From contig CAWGCS010000001.1 in assembly GCA_963821235.1 (NCBI GenBank), forward strand, positions 1,612,001-1,676,000: a DNA stretch of 64,000 nt. The letters are read 5' to 3'. The DNA is from CTSoil-043 sp963821235. Its GTDB lineage: Bacteria; Chloroflexota; Limnocylindria; Limnocylindrales; CSP1-4. The translations under genes were made by a program, and so were the position numbers. Shown piece after piece: positions 59,999 through 64,000 of the stretch. The notes beneath the pieces are model-generated. The model was not told where the DNA came from. It worked only from the letters and a program-made list of their open reading frames with translations, and made no database searches. The stretch's first letter is position 1. The number at the start of each line of letters is the position of its first letter.

Positions 59999-60070
59999 GG
60001 CCCATTCTAGGCCGGCGGGCGCTCCCGGCCCGCGGCGCCCGGCCCAGGGTGGCACCCCCGCTTCTGCGGC

Positions 60071-60090
60071 GTGGGGACGCGCGTCCCCAC
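60071..60090. promoter_or_regulatory. Perfect 20-bp palindrome upstream of the ABC-2 permease gene
   Basis: GTGGGGACGCGCGTCCCCAC reads the same on both strands. Its right end lies where the -35 of the permease promoter should be (-10 CAGACT at 60110-60115), and it also lies between the divergent DUF971 gene start at 59998. A dimeric repressor operator is likely; a hairpin in a leader is the alternative. Confidence 0.6.
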
Positions 60091-60109
60091 GGGCGATCGC
60101 GTCGTGCGC

Positions 60110-60115
60110 CAGACT
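60110..60115 (+). promoter_or_regulatory. Candidate -10 CAGACT, leaderless start of the ABC-2 permease
   Basis: CAGACT ends 6 bases before GTG 60122. It is a weaker -10 because the first base is C, but the spacing matches the other leaderless genes. Confidence 0.4.
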
Positions 60116-60121
60116 GCGACC

Positions 60122-61417
60122 GTGCGCGGCAGTGATCCCGTCTCCGTCTTCGCCCGCAACGCCCGGCTGGTCGCCGGGCGCGAGTACCGCGTGCGCGTGC
60201 GAAGCCGGGCCTTCGCGATCTCGACCCTCGTCCTGGCGATCGTGGCGGCGGCGGCCGCCCTCGCCCCGCTCGCCATCCGCGCCCTGGAGCGCGAGGCGGT
60301 CGTCCGGATCGCGGCCAGCGCGCCCGACGCGCGCTCGGCCGAGCTGACCCTCCGCTCCCTGGAGCTCGTCCTCAACGCGAACGCCAGCATCGACCCGGCG
60401 GCGTCGCCCGACTACCGCTTCAGCCTCGTCGAGCCGGGCGCGGTGGCGGCCGCACGGGCCGACGTCGCGGCGGGAACGCTCGACGGCCTCCTCATCCTCA
60501 CCGACGGGCCGCAGGCGCGCCTCGACTTCGAGTACGTCACCGCCAACCCCGCCTCCCGGCAGGCCATCCTCTTCCGGCTCGTCGCCGTGGCCGTCGCGGC
60601 CAGCATCCGCGCCGACGAGGCCAAGGGCCTCATCGGCGACTTCACCGTGACGGACGCCATCCCAGGCGACGCGCCGGCCGACACGGAGGTCGACGCCGCG
60701 GGTCGCCAGATCCTCTCGACGATCCTCGTGATCCTGATGCTCGTGACGTCGGTCACCTACGGGATGTGGGTCGCCACGAGCGTCGCGGAGGAGAAGTCGA
60801 GCCGGGTCATGGAGGTGATGCTGAACGCCGCCACGCCCGGGGAGATGCTGGCCGGGAAGGTCGTCGGTGTCGGCGGCGCGGGCCTGACTCAGCTGGCGGC
60901 GATCGTCTTCCCGGCGGCGATCGTCGTGGCACTGCAGGGGGAGCTGGCCCGCCTCGTCCTCGGCGAGGGCGCCGACGGGCTGCCGCTGGCCGGGCTGACC
61001 CCGGGCATCCTCGCCGCGTTCGCCGCCTTCTTCCTCCTCGGCTTCCTGCTGACCGCCCTCGTCTATGCCGCCGCCGGCTCGCTCGTCAGCCGCCAGGAGG
61101 ATGTCCAGCAGGTGGCCCTGCCGATGCTGATGCTCTCCTTCGTCGCCTACTTCAGCGCGTTCTTCGCGTCGACGTCGCCGGAGGCCGCCTGGGTGGCCCC
61201 CCTCTCGTGGGTGCCGGTCTTCAGCCCGTACCTGATGATGACCCGGCTGGTGGTCGGCTCCGTCGCCCCCTGGGAGCTCGCCCTCGCGATGGGCCTCCTG
61301 GCGGCGGCGATCCTGGTCGCCCTGGTCGCGGCGGCGCGGATCTACGCCGCGGGCGTCCTCCTCTACGGGCAGCAGCCCAGCTTCGGCGGCGTCATCAGGG
61401 CGGCGCGCGGCCGCTGA
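60122..61417 (+). CDS. ABC-2 type permease (NatB-like), without adjacent ATPase
   Basis: 431-residue membrane subunit of an ABC-2 exporter. One N-terminal helix (RAFAISTLVLAIVAAAAALAPLAI), a large extracytoplasmic domain (about 50-195) and six C-terminal helices with EEKSSRVMEVMLNAATPGEMLAGKVVGVG as the coupling region. NatB-type proteins export sodium or drugs. The partner ATPase is usually the gene before it; here the preceding gene is divergent, so the ATPase must lie elsewhere or the exporter is orphaned. GTG 60122 is supported by the -10 spacing; other in-frame GTGs lie at 60071 and 60104. Confidence 0.85.
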   Translation: MRGSDPVSVFARNARLVAGREYRVRVRSRAFAISTLVLAIVAAAAALAPLAIRALEREAVVRIAASAPDARSAELTLRSLELVLNANASIDPAASPDYRFSLVEPGAVAAARADVAAGTLDGLLILTDGPQARLDFEYVTANPASRQAILFRLVAVAVAASIRADEAKGLIGDFTVTDAIPGDAPADTEVDAAGRQILSTILVILMLVTSVTYGMWVATSVAEEKSSRVMEVMLNAATPGEMLAGKVVGVGGAGLTQLAAIVFPAAIVVALQGELARLVLGEGADGLPLAGLTPGILAAFAAFFLLGFLLTALVYAAAGSLVSRQEDVQQVALPMLMLSFVAYFSAFFASTSPEAAWVAPLSWVPVFSPYLMMTRLVVGSVAPWELALAMGLLAAAILVALVAAARIYAAGVLLYGQQPSFGGVIRAARGR

Positions 61418-61461
61418 CGAACGCCCAGGCGGCGGGCAGGCGAGGCCGGTCGTCCGCGCCG

Positions 61462-62367
61462 TCAGTGGCCCTCGTGCGGGCGCTTGACGACGAGCACGGA
61501 GCAGGAGGCGTGGGTCAGGACCGAGTGGGCCACGCTGCCCATCACGAGCCGGGTGATCCCCACGTGCCCCCGCGAGCCGATGACGATGAGGTCGCCGGCG
61601 GGGTCGGTCGCGGCTCGGCGGAGCTGGTCCGACGGATCGCCCTCGCGAAGCTCGCCGTCCGCCTGGCGGCCGGCGGCCCGGAGGTGGGCCTCCGTCGCCG
61701 CGACGATCTCGCGGTGGGTGTTCCGGGCATTGGCCAGCATCTCCGTGTAGACGTCCATGGCCGCCGCGAACATGGTCGGGGCGATCCCCGACCGCCACGG
61801 CGCGGCCACGTCGACGACCCCGACCACGAGGACGGGGATCGAGGCGAAGGCCGGCCAGCCGGCCACGACGTCGCGCGCCGCGATCCCCGCCGGGGAGCCG
61901 TCCTCGGCGAGGATCACGCGGGTCGTGCGGTCGCCGCGCGCGACGAGGACGGGGCAGGCGGCGTGGTCGACGATCGCCGCCGAGACGGAGCCCAGCAGGG
62001 CCGTCTCCACCGGCCCGTGCCCCCGGCTGCCGACGACGATGAGGTCCGGCTGCCAGATCCGGGCGTCGTCCACGATGGCGACCGAGGGCTGGCCGCGGAG
62101 GAGCTCTGGCTGCACGGCCAGGCCAGCCGCCTCGAGCGGCGGGGCAGCCTCCTGGAGGACGCGGGTCAGGTCGGCGACCGCCTCGTCCTCGAGCAGGTCC
62201 GCGTCGGCGGGGACGGCCGGGATCCAGGGGCCGCCCCACAGCGCCGGCGCGACGTCGAGCGCGGCGACGATCCGGACGACCGTCCCCGGCGGCCAGGCGA
62301 GCGAGGTGACCAGCGCCCGGGCGCGATCCGCGGATGGGGAGCCGTCGAGGGCGAGCAGGATGCGCAT
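61462..62367 (-). CDS. Universal stress protein with two UspA domains
   Basis: 301-residue tandem UspA protein. Each half ends in the ATP-binding signature G-x2-G-x9-GS (VVGSRGHGPVETALLGSVSAAIV and VIGSRGHVGITRLVMGSVAHSVL), so both halves may bind nucleotide. The N-terminal MRILLALDGSPSADRA is the usual start. ATG 62367 has GGAGGTG seven bases upstream; a GTG three codons earlier is less likely. It stands alone between the ABC-2 permease and the peptidase, diverging from the latter. Confidence 0.92.
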   Translation of the reverse strand: MRILLALDGSPSADRARALVTSLAWPPGTVVRIVAALDVAPALWGGPWIPAVPADADLLEDEAVADLTRVLQEAAPPLEAAGLAVQPELLRGQPSVAIVDDARIWQPDLIVVGSRGHGPVETALLGSVSAAIVDHAACPVLVARGDRTTRVILAEDGSPAGIAARDVVAGWPAFASIPVLVVGVVDVAAPWRSGIAPTMFAAAMDVYTEMLANARNTHREIVAATEAHLRAAGRQADGELREGDPSDQLRRAATDPAGDLIVIGSRGHVGITRLVMGSVAHSVLTHASCSVLVVKRPHEGH

Positions 62368-62481
62368 CGCGAGCACCTCCGGGCGGTCCGATCGGCCGGG
62401 CGGCCGGTTCCTCCCACATCATGGCGCCGCCGCCCGCCGATGGCCACGGCGGAACGGCCCGTCGGCCCGGGCGGACGGTCG

Positions 62482-62487
62482 TACACT
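62482..62487 (+). promoter_or_regulatory. Candidate -10 hexamer TACACT, leaderless start of the S9 peptidase
   Basis: TACACT ends 7 bases before ATG 62495, with no ribosome binding site. Confidence 0.5.
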
Positions 62488-62494
62488 CGCGGCC

Positions 62495-64000
62495 ATGCTT
62501 CGACCACCGACTCCCGAGGACCTCTACCGGTTCCGGATCCCCACCGACCCCCAGCTCTCCCCAGACGGCGCGCTCGTCGCCATGACCGTCCAGGTCGTGG
62601 CGCCCGGGCGGGACGGCTATCGCCACGCCGTCTGGCTCGTCCCCGCCGACGGGAGCGCCGACCCCCGCCAGGTGACCATCGGCTCCCGCCACGACACGCG
62701 GGCCCGCTTCTCGCCCGACGGCCGCCGCCTGGCCTTCCTGTCCGACCGGAGGCCGATCGTCGAGGAGGAGCCCGACGCCCCGAAGGACCGCGAGGACGCC
62801 ACGCAGGTCCACCTCCTGCCGCTCGACGGCGGCGAGGCGCGCCGGCTGACCGACCTCCCGCGCGGGGTCGACGCGTTCGAGTGGTCTCCCGACGGCCGCT
62901 CGCTCGTGGTCCGGACGACCTCCTTCGGCGCCACGCGGGAGGAGGATCGCAAGGCTCGCCGCAAGGCTCCGCCGCCCAAGCCGGGCGGGACGCCCCGCTC
63001 CGACTACCGCTACTTCGACCGTCTCCAGGGCATGCTCAACGGGCCCGGCTTCATCGACGACAAGGTCGGCCACCTCTGGCTCGTCGACGCCGAGAGCGGG
63101 GCAGCCCGGCGACTGACGGACGGCCCGACCAGCGACGAGAGCCCGGCCTGGTCGCCCGACGGCACCCGCATCGCGTTCGTCGCCTCGCGAGGCCGGGACC
63201 ACGACCTCGACTACCAGTACGACGTCTTCGTCGCCGAGGTCGCCAGCGGGCGGGTGACGCGGATCACGGACGGCACCCACTGCACGTTCGGCTCCCCGAC
63301 CTGGCTGCCCGACGGCACGGCCCTGGCCCTGGTCGGCAACCGCCTGCCCCGCGGCGGCGGCTCCCGGAACGACATCTGGCTCTTCCCGGCCGACGGCTCG
63401 GGCGCTCGCCCCGGCGGCGGCCGCAACCTTTCCGGCGCCACCGACCTGATGGTCGGCGCGACGATGGGGAGCGACGTCACGCCCGGCGAGCCTCTCCGCC
63501 TTCGCCCGGCGCCCGACGGGCAGCATCTCCTCTTCACGGCGCCCGTCCGCGGCTCGTACGAGCTGTGGCGGGTCGGACTGGCGGACGGCCGGGCCGAGCG
63601 CCTGACCGACGACAGCCACTACCTCTCCGGCTGGGAGGTGGTCCCCACGCCGCGCGGCGCCCGGGTGGCGGCGATCCGCTCCGCGCCGACGGCGCTCCCC
63701 GACGTGCACGTCCTCGACCTGCGGCCCGACGGCCGCGTCGTCGCCCGCGGCGGGCTGCGCCGGATCACGGCCTTCAACGACGGGCCGCTTGCCGAGCTCG
63801 AGCTCCGCGATGCGGAGGAGCGATGGGTGACGAGCGACGGGCGCGAGATCCAGGGATGGCTGATCCGCGCCGCGGCCGCCGCGCAGGGCGAGCCCGCCCC
63901 GCTGGTCCTCGAGATCCACGGTGGCCCGCACACGCTCTACGGCTGGGCGCCGGTCTGGGAGTTCCAGGTCCTGGCGGGGGCCGGGATGAGCGTCCTCTTC
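62495..64000 (+). CDS. S9 family peptidase (acylaminoacyl-peptidase/DPP type), C-terminus cut by window edge
   Basis: 502 codons visible. The N-terminal beta-propeller has repeated TolB-like blades (FSPDGRRLAFLSDR, WSPDGRSLVVR, WSPDGTRIAFVASRG). The alpha/beta-hydrolase begins at about residue 440 (DGREIQGWLIRAA), reaching the oxyanion motif LEIHGGPHTLYGW near 472. The catalytic Ser, Asp and His lie beyond the window. Cytosolic, no signal peptide. A charged insert (about 145-170, REEDRKARRKAPPPKPGG) sits between blades. It would cleave short or acylated peptides. Confidence 0.93.
   Translation, partial: MLRPPTPEDLYRFRIPTDPQLSPDGALVAMTVQVVAPGRDGYRHAVWLVPADGSADPRQVTIGSRHDTRARFSPDGRRLAFLSDRRPIVEEEPDAPKDREDATQVHLLPLDGGEARRLTDLPRGVDAFEWSPDGRSLVVRTTSFGATREEDRKARRKAPPPKPGGTPRSDYRYFDRLQGMLNGPGFIDDKVGHLWLVDAESGAARRLTDGPTSDESPAWSPDGTRIAFVASRGRDHDLDYQYDVFVAEVASGRVTRITDGTHCTFGSPTWLPDGTALALVGNRLPRGGGSRNDIWLFPADGSGARPGGGRNLSGATDLMVGATMGSDVTPGEPLRLRPAPDGQHLLFTAPVRGSYELWRVGLADGRAERLTDDSHYLSGWEVVPTPRGARVAAIRSAPTALPDVHVLDLRPDGRVVARGGLRRITAFNDGPLAELELRDAEERWVTSDGREIQGWLIRAAAAAQGEPAPLVLEIHGGPHTLYGWAPVWEFQVLAGAGMSVLF

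Noticed and set aside
59606..63931. Open frame of 1441 codons on the minus strand
   Set aside because: Only its last 131 codons (DUF971 protein) are real. The rest is antisense to the ABC-2 permease and S9 peptidase or out of frame with the stress protein; GC-rich codons leave few stops.

Overview
The window is GC-rich chromosomal DNA, densely packed with genes on both strands. It has no rRNA, tRNA, CRISPR array, phage or insertion sequence that I can see. Base composition and gene content (ferritin-VIT1 fusion, ATP-type PEP carboxykinase, PiT plus Pst uptake, NMT1/THI5-like ABC transporter, F420/FMN luciferase-like oxidoreductase, NHL-free J-domain membrane protein) best fit a free-living, aerobic, probably soil or groundwater bacterium of Chloroflexota type. 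An actinobacterial-type lineage is the alternative. The assignment is inference; no marker rRNA is present. Many genes have a TANNNT hexamer 6-9 bases before the start codon and no Shine-Dalgarno sequence, so leaderless transcription looks common. Others have normal GGAGG-type sites and ATGA/GTGA stop-start overlaps.

Layout. 1-4.7 kb: penicillin-acylase family enzyme (cut by the left edge), ornithine-cyclodeaminase-like enzyme, ferritin-VIT1 iron/manganese protein, cupin. 4.8-7.3 kb: small membrane protein divergent from an Lrp/AsnC - ECF sigma - RskA-type anti-sigma operon. 7.4-9.2 kb: lgt and a PlsC-like acyltransferase. 9.2-11.9 kb: reverse transsulfuration (cystathionine beta-synthase, then gamma-lyase/synthase). 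12-14.7 kb: pckA and mdh. 14.9-19 kb: secreted subtilase, amidohydrolase and a second, degenerate Lgt paralogue. 19-28 kb: a divergent pyrimidine/hydantoin-type catabolic locus (nitrilase, luciferase-like oxidoreductase and hydantoinase on the minus strand; class III aminotransferase and an ABC transporter on the plus strand). Three one-base insertions break two genes here. 28-30 kb: small membrane protein, DUF1801 protein and a lower-GC patch with a frameshifted DUF695 gene. 30-36.6 kb: upp, asparaginase, J-domain membrane protein, DtxR-type regulator, gltX, NTF2-like protein and an OmpR-type response regulator. 36.7-38.3 kb: DUF47-PiT phosphate uptake. 38.5-42.1 kb: four-gene sodium-pumping (methylmalonyl-CoA type) decarboxylase. 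42.4-45.4 kb: proS and a PhoR-like kinase.

45.5-49.4 kb: arsenic genes (arsN2, arsM and a Cys-containing 60-residue protein, divergent from arsR; arsC follows further on). 48.4-58.8 kb is a phosphate/polyphosphate island: pstS-pstC-pstA-pstB-phoU-arsC-sixA on the minus strand behind a PHO-box-like array of four 11-bp repeats, a histone-H1-like Lys/Ala-rich protein on the other side of that array, then a CYTH-CHAD protein and polyphosphate kinase. 58.9-64 kb: small conserved proteins (UPF0145, DUF971), an ABC-2 permease with a 20-bp palindrome over its promoter, a tandem universal stress protein and an S9 peptidase cut by the right edge.

The main themes are phosphate import and storage with arsenate defence in the same operon, amide/pyrimidine breakdown feeding nitrogen and carbon, and central C3/C4 metabolism. 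The most promising things to follow up are the polyphosphate island with its H1-like protein, the PHO-box array, the Lgt paralogue lacking catalytic residues, the small Cys protein in the ars operon, and the luciferase-like oxidoreductase in the pyrimidine-type cluster.
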